From NCBI RefSeq assembly GCF_001665295.1, contig NZ_LZSE01000078.1, positions 62,001 through 126,000 of the forward strand: a DNA stretch of 64,000 nt. The letters run 5' to 3'. The notes beneath the pieces were generated by a model. It was not told the origin of the DNA, ran no database searches, and was given only the letters and a program-made list of their open reading frames with translations. This stretch comes from Mycobacterium sp. 1554424.7 (GTDB lineage Bacteria; Actinomycetota; Actinomycetes; Mycobacteriales; Mycobacteriaceae). The position numbers and the translations under genes are program-made. Of this stretch, positions 1-8,369 are shown in pieces; position 1 is the first letter of the stretch; every line of letters begins with the position of its first letter.

Positions 1-880
1 GCGAGGCGCGGCCGAGCTCCCGCAACGGGCATTGCAGGTATTGCAAGTCCTGGTGCAGGGGCCCGCGCGCCTCCGACAGGTACTGGTCGGCGGCCTGGCT
101 GAGCCGTCCCACCGAGTCGACGGCGTTGATCAGCAGCTGCTTGGTGTCGGCGAAATGCTTGATCAGCGGCGGGATGTCGGTCAACGCTCGATCCAGCACG
201 TCCGCCCGGCCACCGACGTACGCCAACAGCCGGTTGGTGGAGTCGATGGCGTGCGTGATGTCATCGCGCTGCTGGTTGACCTGGGTGACGAAGGTGTCCA
301 GCTTGCCCAGGAAGGCCCGGATCTGGTTCCCCCGCCCGTTGAAGATGTTGAAGACCTCGTTTTGCAGCACCTCCAGGTTCGGGATGCCGCCGCCGCGCAG
401 AATCAGCGACAGGCTGGCCAGCGTCTGCTCGGTGGTGGGAAACGCCGTCGAGTTCTTCAGCGGGATGGTGTCGCCGTCCTTGAGCAGCTCCGGCGACGGG
501 TTGGGCGGGGCGGCCAGCTCCACGTGCTGCGAACCCAGCAGCGAGGTCTGGCCGATCTTGGCGGTAGCGTTCTTGGGCAGCTTGACGCTCTTGTCGATGC
601 CCAGCGTCAGCGTCGCCACCCAGTTCTTCAGGTTGATGGCCCTGATCGAGCCGACGAAGACGTCGGCGACCATCACCTTGCTGTTGCCGTTGATCGCCAG
701 CGTGTCCGGCATCTGCACGTACAGCGTGTAGGACCCGCTGCCGCTGCCGGGACCGCCCGGGATCGCCACGTTGGAGATTCCGCGCCAACCGCACGAGCTG
801 AGCACCAGCGCGGCCACCAAGAACACCAGCGCCTGCCAGGCGCGATGGCGAATCGGGCGGATTAGCCGCGTTGCAGTCAC
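1..880 (-). CDS. lprK: Mce-family lipoprotein LprK (Mce1E), C-terminus outside the window
   Basis: This is the fifth Mce subunit of the mce1 operon, a cell-envelope lipid (fatty/mycolic acid) importer. The reading frame starts at a GTG at 880 that overlaps the stop of mce1D in a GTGA junction. The product begins with basic residues and a hydrophobic stretch ending in the lipobox LSSC (Cys30), so it should be a lipid-anchored exported protein. An MCE domain follows (about residues 45-125), then the long helical region typical of the family. The gene runs off the left edge after about 293 codons; the family usually has about 390. mce1F would be expected beyond the edge. Confidence 0.93.
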   Translation of the reverse strand, partial: MTATRLIRPIRHRAWQALVFLVAALVLSSCGWRGISNVAIPGGPGSGSGSYTLYVQMPDTLAINGNSKVMVADVFVGSIRAINLKNWVATLTLGIDKSVKLPKNATAKIGQTSLLGSQHVELAAPPNPSPELLKDGDTIPLKNSTAFPTTEQTLASLSLILRGGGIPNLEVLQNEVFNIFNGRGNQIRAFLGKLDTFVTQVNQQRDDITHAIDSTNRLLAYVGGRADVLDRALTDIPPLIKHFADTKQLLINAVDSVGRLSQAADQYLSEARGPLHQDLQYLQCPLRELGRAS

Positions 881-2487
881 TGGCCACCCCCGAGGTTAGC
901 CGGAATTGGCGGCCCGCCGGCGTTGGGCGCCGGCGCCCCCACCGGCGCGGGCGTCGGAGCCACCGGGCCCGGTGCCACCTCCGGCCCCGGCGGTGGCGGC
1001 TGGATCGGCACCGGAGCATTCAGACCGATCGGCGGCAGAATCGGGTTTTGGTCGTAGGCGTTCGGCGGACCGGGCGGGGTCTGCAGGTTCGATTGCACGG
1101 GCTCGATGTTCGGGCCACCCATCAGCTCGGCCAGCGATTCGGGGGTCATCAGGCCCGACGTGATGGGCCCCACCTGCTGGCCCTGCATGCCCGGCGCGAC
1201 GATCCAGCCGTGCTGGGTGTTGCGGTGCGACAGCGGCCCATCCGGCACCCAGATCCCCGGGACGGTGGTGTCCTTGTACCCGTTGGGCGGCTGTAGCCGC
1301 GGCTCAGAGTAGGCGACGTCCTTGGGCAGCGTCTCGGCGGTGTTGCCTGTGTTCAAGCCGAAGGGCAGGTAGTTGAACTTGATCGCGTCGAGGATCGGCG
1401 CCAGGTATTGCGCGCAGAGTTCGGCGGACTCCTGGTATCCCAGCCGGCTACCGGCCTGAATCGAGCTGCAGATGAATTGCATCGGGTTGGCGAACGTGAT
1501 CGCCGGGATGGCGACAACGGATCCGTGCGTCGGGTGATAGATCTGGTTGATGTTCGCCGCGGCCGTCGGCAGGACGTGCAGTGCGGTCTCCAGGCCGTTC
1601 AGCGGATCGGGTTGCAGCAGCGCGTTCGTTGCGGTCGCCAGGTTGTTGATGTCGTGGGTCAGCACCTCGCGGTTCTGGTCGAGCCAGGGCCGCACCGTGG
1701 AAAGCAGGCTGTCGAACTGCTGTATCGCGTCGGCCAGGGCGCCGTCGGAGCTGGCGAGCCGGCCGGTGACGTCCGCCAGGTTCTGGTTCAGTGCGACGAA
1801 TTGCTGATCGTCTTGGTGCAGCGCGTTGACGAACAGGGCCAGGCTGCGCACCACGGCGAAGAAGTCGCCGCGGCCCTCGTTCAGCGCGGTCAACGCCTGC
1901 GACAGGCTGTTCAGCGTGTTGTTGATCTGCTTGCCCTTGCCGGCCAGCCCGTTGGCGTAGGACTCGATGACCTCACCGAACGGGCCCTTGGGCTGTTCGG
2001 GCGTGGGACCGAGTTTGGAGATGATGTTGGTGATGCTGTTGCGCAGCTGGTCCCACTCCACCGGCACCTGGGTGCGGTCCTCCGGGATCACCGCGTTGTC
2101 GCCGAGCACCGGCCCGCCCTTGTACGGCGGCTCCAGCTGGATGGCGCGAGAGGCCACCAGCGTGGGGTTGAGGATCACCGCCGACGCGCTGGCCGGCACC
2201 TTGTACTTGTTCTGGTAGTGGAAGGTGACCTTCATCTTGTCGCCGGCCGGCTCGATCTTGTCGATCGCGCCGACCCGCAGCCCCATGATCTGCACCTTGT
2301 CGCCGGGGTAGAGCGCGTTGGCCGCCGGGAAGTAGGCGACGACGGTGTTGTTGGTCAGCTTCTGGTAGAGCCGCCATCCGGCGTACCCGAGGACCAGGGC
2401 CAGCACGATCACCAGCGAGCCGATGATCACCGTCGCCCGGGACAGCCTCGGCAGCCGGATGTTGCGAACATCAAAGATGGTGCTCAA
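877..2487 (-). CDS. mce1D: Mce1D, MCE-family substrate-binding subunit of the lipid importer
   Basis: 536 residues, close to the length I recall for M. tuberculosis Mce1D. There is one N-terminal transmembrane segment (about residues 18-42), then an MCE domain (about 48-130) with the conserved core around NPTLVASRAIQLEP, and a long helical region. The C-terminal tail of about 80 residues is rich in proline and glycine. It overlaps mce1C upstream by 4 bp and lprK downstream by 4 bp, so the genes are translationally coupled in one transcript. Mce subunits are thought to form a hexameric channel above the YrbE permease. Subunit letter is assigned from position and tail type. Confidence 0.95.
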   Translation of the reverse strand: MSTIFDVRNIRLPRLSRATVIIGSLVIVLALVLGYAGWRLYQKLTNNTVVAYFPAANALYPGDKVQIMGLRVGAIDKIEPAGDKMKVTFHYQNKYKVPASASAVILNPTLVASRAIQLEPPYKGGPVLGDNAVIPEDRTQVPVEWDQLRNSITNIISKLGPTPEQPKGPFGEVIESYANGLAGKGKQINNTLNSLSQALTALNEGRGDFFAVVRSLALFVNALHQDDQQFVALNQNLADVTGRLASSDGALADAIQQFDSLLSTVRPWLDQNREVLTHDINNLATATNALLQPDPLNGLETALHVLPTAAANINQIYHPTHGSVVAIPAITFANPMQFICSSIQAGSRLGYQESAELCAQYLAPILDAIKFNYLPFGLNTGNTAETLPKDVAYSEPRLQPPNGYKDTTVPGIWVPDGPLSHRNTQHGWIVAPGMQGQQVGPITSGLMTPESLAELMGGPNIEPVQSNLQTPPGPPNAYDQNPILPPIGLNAPVPIQPPPPGPEVAPGPVAPTPAPVGAPAPNAGGPPIPANLGGGQ

Positions 2488-4073
2488 TTCTGGCTACCTC
2501 CAGTGACGCCGCTACCTCCCGTGCCGCCGGGGTTGATATACGGCGCGGGCAGCTGGTTGCCCGGCCCGGGCGGCGCCGGCGGACCCGGCGGCAGGCCCGG
2601 CGCGAACGTCGACGGGGGCGGCGTCGGGCCGGCCGGTCCCAGGTTCTCGGTGCGCGCGCCCGGCGGCGCTTGCGTCGGCAGCGGCACAGGCGTGCCCGGA
2701 ACGTTCGGGGGCGGGTCACCCGGCCGGCCCGCGATGTTGATGCCGGGGGTGGGCGGCAGACCGTCGGGGTTCGGCGGCGACGTCTCGACGTCGACGGGCG
2801 CGGGGAAGCCGGGGCCACCGAACGGGCCGACGCTCGCGCCCGCGCAGGGCAGCGGGTTCCACGGCCGCGGCAGTCCCTCGTCGCCGACGGTGACGTTGCC
2901 ACCGGGATTGGCCGGCGTGTACGAGCACGGCGACCCGGGCGGGACGGCCGGTCCGGGATGATCCGGCGTGCCCTCCAGCACCGGCGGCGCCGGCGGCGGC
3001 GCGCCGTTGGGGAGCCGGGTGCCGTTGGGGTCGGGCCACCGGAATTCCGGCAGACCCGCGCTGCGCCAGAAGTTCTCCGGGTCGATGCCACGCTTCTTGA
3101 AGGCCGCGTCCACCCATGGCTGGAGAATCTGGGGCAGCGCCAGGTTGTGCAGGACCACTTTGAAGTACGGTCCCGACGCGATGGCCTCGTTCAACGACGG
3201 GAGGAACTTGCCGACCTCGGTGAAACCGTCGGCGAGGTCGTCCTTGCGCTGGACCAGGATGTCGCTGACCGTGCGCAGCTGCTCCAGCACGTGGTTCAGG
3301 TTGGGGTTGTCGTTGATGAAGCCCTTGATCTGTTGCGAGAAGGCGGCGATGTTCGCCAGCAACGCGTTGATGGCCTGGCCGCGCTCGTTGAAGGCGGCCA
3401 GCAGCACCTTCGCATTGACCAGCAGCCGGTCGACCTGGTCGCTGCGGTCACCGAGGATGCTGGCGACCTGATTGGCCTGCGCGAGAAGATGTTTGACCTC
3501 CTCGTCGCGCTTGCCGATCGTGTCGGAGAACTTGGCCACGCCATCGAGCGCGGAGCTCAGGTGCGGGTAGGTCTGATCGATCGTCTCCGACAGCACGTGC
3601 AGCGACTGCTTGACCGTGTCGATGTCCCAACCCTGGGCGGCCTTGGTCACGTCGAAGAACGCGTCGTAGATCTGATACGGCGTGGTGCTCTGGCCGATCG
3701 GCAACGTGGCGCCGGGCCGCAACCGCTGGTTGCCCCGGTTCTCGATCTCGAGGACCTTCTTGCCGAGGATGGTGTCGGTCCTGACGGCCAGCCGGCTCTC
3801 GGTGCCGATGCTTTCGGTGCCGATGTTGAACTTGACCAGGACGTGGTCGCCGTCGATGTCGAGGCTCTCGATCTTGCCGACGTCCATGCCGGCGATGCGC
3901 ACCTTGTCGCCCTTGCTGATGCCGCCGGTGTCACTGAACTGCCCGTAGTAGTGCGGCTTGGCCATCAGCATGGGCACGCTCGTGAAGCTTTGACCGACGC
4001 CGACGACCAATAGCGTCACCAGGATGCCCATCAGGCCGATGCGCATCCGGTTGGGGGGTTCCAGCGTCCTCAT
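2484..4073 (-). CDS. mce1C: Mce1C, MCE-family subunit
   Basis: 529 residues from the ATG at 4073, chosen because it forms an ATGA overlap with the mce1B stop; the frame stays open to 4085 but that start would reach into mce1B. It has an N-terminal membrane segment (about residues 10-32), an MCE domain with GDKVRIAGMDVGKIESL near residues 50-70, a central helical region, and a C-terminal third dominated by Pro/Gly/Ala runs, as in Mce1C proteins. Located in the periplasm-like space, anchored in the inner membrane. Fourth mce-type subunit gene from the promoter side counting after yrbE1A/B, mce1A and mce1B. Confidence 0.95.
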   Translation of the reverse strand: MRTLEPPNRMRIGLMGILVTLLVVGVGQSFTSVPMLMAKPHYYGQFSDTGGISKGDKVRIAGMDVGKIESLDIDGDHVLVKFNIGTESIGTESRLAVRTDTILGKKVLEIENRGNQRLRPGATLPIGQSTTPYQIYDAFFDVTKAAQGWDIDTVKQSLHVLSETIDQTYPHLSSALDGVAKFSDTIGKRDEEVKHLLAQANQVASILGDRSDQVDRLLVNAKVLLAAFNERGQAINALLANIAAFSQQIKGFINDNPNLNHVLEQLRTVSDILVQRKDDLADGFTEVGKFLPSLNEAIASGPYFKVVLHNLALPQILQPWVDAAFKKRGIDPENFWRSAGLPEFRWPDPNGTRLPNGAPPPAPPVLEGTPDHPGPAVPPGSPCSYTPANPGGNVTVGDEGLPRPWNPLPCAGASVGPFGGPGFPAPVDVETSPPNPDGLPPTPGINIAGRPGDPPPNVPGTPVPLPTQAPPGARTENLGPAGPTPPPSTFAPGLPPGPPAPPGPGNQLPAPYINPGGTGGSGVTGGSQN

Positions 4074-5110
4074 TGCGGCGTGCACCTACCCGTCGGCTGC
4101 TGGAATAGCCGCACCGTGCGCACCGGCCCGCCGGACTGTAACCCGTTGAGCTTGAGGGTGATGTCGCACGCGTAGAAGTTGACGAAGTCGCCGTAGGAAC
4201 CGATGGTGCGCCCGATCATGTTCAACGCGGTCGGCACCTTGTGGATGAAGTCGTTCAGCTGCTCGCGCTGATCGATGAGCGGCTGCTGAACGGCGTCGAG
4301 GTAGTTGAGGGTGCCGTGCAGCAGTCCCCGGTCCTCGGCCAGCAGGTCGGCGACCGTCCCGGCGGCGTTGCTGATGTGCGCGGTCCCGCCGGCCAGCTGG
4401 TCGGCGTGGCCCTTCAGCCCGGTGATCAGGACCTCCAGGTTGTTGACGGTCTGATCGAACTGCTGGCGATGCCGAACCGTGGTATCCAGCACGATGTTGA
4501 GGTTCTTGATCACCTCGCCGATCGCCTGGTCGCGCTCGCCGAGCTGGTTGGTCAGCTGCGCGGTCTGATCGAGGATGTCGTTGATGGTGCCGCCCTGACC
4601 CTGGAACACCGTGATCAGCGCCGTGGCGATGGTGTTGACCTTTTGCGGGTCCAACGCCCGGAACAGCGGCTTGAAGCCACCGATGAGCGCGTCGAGGTCA
4701 AGGGCCGGCGACGTCCGCGACGCGGGGATGAATCCGCCCGGCGGCAGGACCTTGTCGGAGCCCTCGCCCTCGCCGCGCTTGAGCTCCAGGTACCGGTTGC
4801 CGATCAGGTCGAGGTATCGGATCTGGGCGGTGGTCGACTGATACAGCGGGATCGAGCGGTCGACGTTGAAGTTCACCCGGGCCCGCCGGCCGCCGTCGAC
4901 CAGCTCTACCGAGTCGACCTTGCCGATCTCCACGCCCGAGGCCCGGACGAATTGACCCTGCCGCAGCCCGCTGATGTTGGTGAATTCCGCCGAGTACCCA
5001 TTCGTGCGGTCGAAGCGCATCTGGCCGAACACCACGACGATCATCACAGTGAACAGCAGCAGCACCAGTGAGAAGATGCCGAGTCGGACGAGGGTACCGG
5101 TGATTTTCAT
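4070..5110 (-). CDS. mce1B: Mce1B, MCE-family subunit
   Basis: 346 residues, the same length I recall for M. tuberculosis Mce1B. One N-terminal transmembrane segment (about residues 8-30) is followed by the MCE domain, with GQFVRASGVEIGKVDSVEL at about 50-68 and the LIGNRYLELKRG core near 100. A coiled or helical region occupies most of the remainder. It has no proline-rich tail and ends in a short Cys-containing segment (GRCTPQ). ATGA overlap with mce1A upstream and with mce1C downstream. Confidence 0.96.
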   Translation of the reverse strand: MKITGTLVRLGIFSLVLLLFTVMIVVVFGQMRFDRTNGYSAEFTNISGLRQGQFVRASGVEIGKVDSVELVDGGRRARVNFNVDRSIPLYQSTTAQIRYLDLIGNRYLELKRGEGEGSDKVLPPGGFIPASRTSPALDLDALIGGFKPLFRALDPQKVNTIATALITVFQGQGGTINDILDQTAQLTNQLGERDQAIGEVIKNLNIVLDTTVRHRQQFDQTVNNLEVLITGLKGHADQLAGGTAHISNAAGTVADLLAEDRGLLHGTLNYLDAVQQPLIDQREQLNDFIHKVPTALNMIGRTIGSYGDFVNFYACDITLKLNGLQSGGPVRTVRLFQQPTGRCTPQ

Positions 5111-6441
5111 GGGTTGATCGTGTTATCCCCTACCTGACGGCCCCACACGTACTCGATCGCGTAGGGCGAACCGACCTCGAGATGGTTGTACGGCGCGAGG
5201 CTGTTGCCGCTATCCATCACCAACTCGGGGGCGGGCCACAGATCGTGGGTGATCTGCTGCCAGCAACCGGGGGCACCCCCCGGTCCGCCGCGAGCGTTCA
5301 CCCGCGGCAGGTTTTCCGGATAGATATAGGGATTGGGCGCCCCGCCGGCCAGCCCGGCCAGCGCAGCCAGGTTTCCGACTCCCATGGTGGCCGCCCCGAG
5401 CACGAGGGTGGTTGCCAACGTGAGGGGGTTCAGCGTCAGCCCCAGGCCCGACAGCAGCTCGGTGTGGGCGTTCAGCGAGTAGCCGTTGCCGCCCAGGAAC
5501 GTCTGGGCCTTCGGCTCGATGTCGTGGTAGTTACGCACCGTGCAGAACAGCTCCGGGCTGTAGGTGTTCAGCAGCTGGGCCGTGGGAACCAGGTCCTGGG
5601 CGCCGCGCGCCAGGTACGGCCCGCCCCTCTCGAAGATGTCGGCGCCGGTGTTGCCGAAGCCGGCCGCCGACAACAACGCCTGGTCCAGGTCTTTCTGCTG
5701 CGCGTTGATCGTGCGCGAGGTGACGACCGCGTTGTTGAGGAAGTCGGTGAGATCCGGCGCAGCGTTGGCGTAGGTGTCGCCCAGAGCCGCCAGCGCCTGA
5801 ATGTCGTGACGGACCTGAGGCTGCTGCGGGTTGACGTCGTCGAGGACCGCGTTGGCATTGACGATCGACTGCCCGAACCGGTCGCCCAGCCCGGCCAGCG
5901 ATTGGGCCGCGGCGCTCAGCGTCAGGTTCAGCTTCACCGGGTCGACCTGCTGCGCGATCTCGGTGATGGTCTGGAACAGCGTGTTGATCTCCGTCGTCAC
6001 CGACCGGGCGTCGATCACCGTCCCCGGTGAGATGCGTTGCGCCGACGGGTTTTTCGGGGTCGTCAGCGACACGTACTTACCGCCGAACACCGTGGTGGCC
6101 TTGATGTCGGCGTTGACGTTGGCCGGGATCACGTTCAGGTATCTCGGGTACACGTCGAGGCTGAACTTGGCCGCCGGCTTGCCGTCCTTGAGGATCTCGG
6201 AGATCTTGGCCACCCGGCCGATCTCGACCCCGTTGTAGGTGACCTTCGAGCCGGGGTCCATGACCAGGCCGGCCCGGGCGGCCACCATCGTCAGGTGTTC
6301 CTTCTTGGTGAAGTCGCCCCGGAACTGCCCGTACACCAGGACGAGGGCCACGGCCGCGACGATGAGGAGCGCGATCCCGGCCAACTTGTACGGCGGGTTG
6401 CGGGGCGGGTTGACCTTTCCGGGGGCGCCTAGGGTGGTCAT
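5107..6441 (-). CDS. mce1A: Mce1A, MCE-family subunit
   Basis: 444 residues. N-terminal basic segment, one transmembrane helix (about residues 20-42), then an MCE domain with SKVTYNGVEIGRVAKI at about 72-87 and the FGGKYVSL element near 135. The long helical region and a C-terminal part with hydrophobic and glycine-rich stretches fit Mce1A. It starts 2 bp after the yrbE1B stop and overlaps mce1B by 4 bp. Mce1A of M. tuberculosis was first described as a cell-entry protein; the current view is that it is part of a lipid uptake system. Confidence 0.96.
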   Translation of the reverse strand: MTTLGAPGKVNPPRNPPYKLAGIALLIVAAVALVLVYGQFRGDFTKKEHLTMVAARAGLVMDPGSKVTYNGVEIGRVAKISEILKDGKPAAKFSLDVYPRYLNVIPANVNADIKATTVFGGKYVSLTTPKNPSAQRISPGTVIDARSVTTEINTLFQTITEIAQQVDPVKLNLTLSAAAQSLAGLGDRFGQSIVNANAVLDDVNPQQPQVRHDIQALAALGDTYANAAPDLTDFLNNAVVTSRTINAQQKDLDQALLSAAGFGNTGADIFERGGPYLARGAQDLVPTAQLLNTYSPELFCTVRNYHDIEPKAQTFLGGNGYSLNAHTELLSGLGLTLNPLTLATTLVLGAATMGVGNLAALAGLAGGAPNPYIYPENLPRVNARGGPGGAPGCWQQITHDLWPAPELVMDSGNSLAPYNHLEVGSPYAIEYVWGRQVGDNTINP

Positions 6442-6443
6442 GG

Positions 6444-7313
6444 CTACACCGTCAGCGCGAAGTTGGGGTTGACGCCGTAGAGCGCCAACGCGGCGGCCAG
6501 AACGACAACCTGCACCGAGACCAGCGAGAAGCGCATCGACCGGCCGACGGCCTCGCCCACGCCGACGGGCCCGCCGCCGGCGTTGTACCCGTAGAAGCAG
6601 TGGGTGATCATCACGACGGCCGTGATGAGGATGGCCTCCAGGAACGACCAGAACACGTCGTCGGGGCGCAGGAACGTCCGGAAGTAGTGCTCGTAGGTGC
6701 CGTGGGACTGCCCGTACAGCACCGTCGTGGTGATCTGCGGGGACAGGAACGACATGATCATCGCCAGCGAGTAGAGCGGGATGATCACCACCAGCCCGGC
6801 CATGATCCGCGTGGTCGCCAGGAACGAAATCGACTTGATGCCCATCACTTCCAGGGCGTCGATCTCCTCGCTGATCCGCATGGCGCCCAGCTCCGCGGTG
6901 GCGCCCGCGCCGACCGTCGCTGCCATCGAGATGCCGGTGACGACGGGCGCGGCGATGCGCACGTTGATCAGCGCGGCGAAGAAGCCGGTGAACGCCTCGA
7001 CGCCGATGTTGCCCAGGGAGGCGAACCCCTGGATGGCCACCAGCGAGCTGCCGGACAGGGTCACGAAACCGACGATCGCGACGGTGCCGCCGACGACGGC
7101 CATCGCACCGGTGCCCATGCCGATCTGGGCGATCAGCCGCAGGGTCTCCTTGCGGTAGTTGCGCAGCGCGTGCGGGATGTGCCCGAGGGCCACCGCCCCG
7201 AACCAGGCCATCTGCCCGGCATCGTCGAGCCCGCGGCCCAAGGCACCGCCGTAGCGGCTGAGATTCTCGACGAACCGGGGATGGACTCCGCGCGTCACGG
7301 TGCCGATCGACAT
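6444..7313 (-). CDS. yrbE1B: YrbE1B, MlaE-type permease subunit of the Mce1 transporter
   Basis: 289 residues of mostly hydrophobic sequence with about five to six predicted membrane helices. It carries the MlaE/permease signature region (GAGATAELGAMRISEEIDAL, about residues 137-156), the loop that couples to the ATPase in this family. The start ATG at 7313 lies 1 bp after the yrbE1A stop. Together with YrbE1A it should form the inner-membrane permease. The ATPase (MceG) is encoded elsewhere in mycobacteria and is not seen here. Confidence 0.96.
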   Translation of the reverse strand: MSIGTVTRGVHPRFVENLSRYGGALGRGLDDAGQMAWFGAVALGHIPHALRNYRKETLRLIAQIGMGTGAMAVVGGTVAIVGFVTLSGSSLVAIQGFASLGNIGVEAFTGFFAALINVRIAAPVVTGISMAATVGAGATAELGAMRISEEIDALEVMGIKSISFLATTRIMAGLVVIIPLYSLAMIMSFLSPQITTTVLYGQSHGTYEHYFRTFLRPDDVFWSFLEAILITAVVMITHCFYGYNAGGGPVGVGEAVGRSMRFSLVSVQVVVLAAALALYGVNPNFALTV

Positions 7314-7314
7314 G

Positions 7315-8121
7315 TCAGTGCCCCGTTCCGAATCGCACGCCGATGGTGGTCAGCACCACGTTGACCGCATACAGGGCGACCACGCAGAGCACCACGGTTT
7401 CGTTGACGGCGGTGCCCAGGCCCTTGGAGCCGCCGCGGACCGTCAGCCCGCGGAAACAGCCGACGAGGCCCGCGATGAGGCCGAACATTGCGGCCTTGAC
7501 CGTCGCGATGACCACCTCGGGCAGGCCCGTGATGGTGGTCAGCGTGGCGAGGTAGGCCCCACCCGACACGTTCTGCAGGTACACGCCGAACAGGTAACCG
7601 CCAACCAGGCCCACGGTGATCACCAGGCCGTTGAGCAGCGTGGCGACCAGGGTCGCGGCGATCACCCGGGGCACCACCAGCCGGTGGATCGGGTCGATGC
7701 CGAGCACCTCCATCGCGTCGATCTCCTCGCGGATGGTGCGGGCACCGAGGTCCGCGCAGATCGCGGTCGATCCTGCGCCGGCGACCACCAGCACCGTGGT
7801 CAGCGGGCCGAGCTGGGTGACCGCGCCGATGGCGGCGCCGGCCCCGGAGAGGTCCGCCGCGCCGAACTGGGCCAGCAACACGTTGAGGGTGAAGATCAGG
7901 AGCACGGTCAGCGGGATCGAGACCATGATGGTCGGCAGGAACGCCACCCGCATGATGAACCAGCACTGCAGGACGAACTCGCGCCATTGGAAGGGCCAAC
8001 GGAACAGCGCGCGGCCGGTCAGCACGCACATCCGGAAGAACCCACCGATCAGCGTCAGCGGCGTCTCCAGCTGGTCGCGCAGGTAGCCGACCAGGTGCGG
8101 ACGATCCGTTGACGTCGTCAC
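7315..8121 (-). CDS. yrbE1A: YrbE1A, MlaE-type permease subunit of the Mce1 transporter
   Basis: 268 residues from a GTG at 8121. This start is preferred over the open upstream extension (to 8235) because a GAGGGGG ribosome site lies just before it and the extension is unlike the family. Several membrane helices; MlaE signature ADLGARTIREEIDAMEVLG at about residues 120-138. Partner of YrbE1B in the inner-membrane permease. The gene begins after a 248-bp gap behind fadD5, so it may have its own promoter as well as read-through from fadD5. Confidence 0.95.
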   Translation of the reverse strand: MTTSTDRPHLVGYLRDQLETPLTLIGGFFRMCVLTGRALFRWPFQWREFVLQCWFIMRVAFLPTIMVSIPLTVLLIFTLNVLLAQFGAADLSGAGAAIGAVTQLGPLTTVLVVAGAGSTAICADLGARTIREEIDAMEVLGIDPIHRLVVPRVIAATLVATLLNGLVITVGLVGGYLFGVYLQNVSGGAYLATLTTITGLPEVVIATVKAAMFGLIAGLVGCFRGLTVRGGSKGLGTAVNETVVLCVVALYAVNVVLTTIGVRFGTGH

Positions 8122-8369
8122 CGGTTCCCCCTCACCTCGACATCGTGTGCCCCGGGGGTCCGCAGCGAAACGAGTCGCACCCGTCGCCCCCTCTCCGTCC
8201 CGCGGCCGGGGGGACCCCCACCTCGCCCCGACCATGTGTCTGTGACCATCGGCTCCCTACCCGCAAGTAGTAACGGAGACCACAGGAATGTACCCGATGG
8301 TCGTGAGCGTGTGAACTGCATCCGCACAATTAACCCTTCGTCAACAGCGGGCAAACGTTACAGTTTCCG
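8122..8369 (-). promoter_or_regulatory. Gap between fadD5 and yrbE1A, likely internal mce1 promoter region
   Basis: 248 bp without a gene, unusual in an operon whose other junctions overlap or nearly touch. It ends in the yrbE1A ribosome site. An internal non-coding sequence with promoter activity at the equivalent place in the M. tuberculosis mce1 operon is something I recall from the literature. I see no clear -10/-35 pair, and no hairpin followed by a T run, so the promoter role is inference. Confidence 0.4.

Noticed and set aside
1408-2961. Very long plus-strand open frames opposite the mce1 genes (for example 1408-2961 and 2670-4013)
   Set aside because: They are mirror frames of high-GC genes. 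The opposite strand encodes recognisable MCE domains with proper starts, ribosome sites and overlaps; the plus-strand products are low-complexity Arg/Gly/Gln-rich sequence.
8122-8235. Longer start for YrbE1A at 8235
   Set aside because: The extension is rich in Gly/Arg and unlike YrbE; the GTG at 8121 has a good ribosome site.
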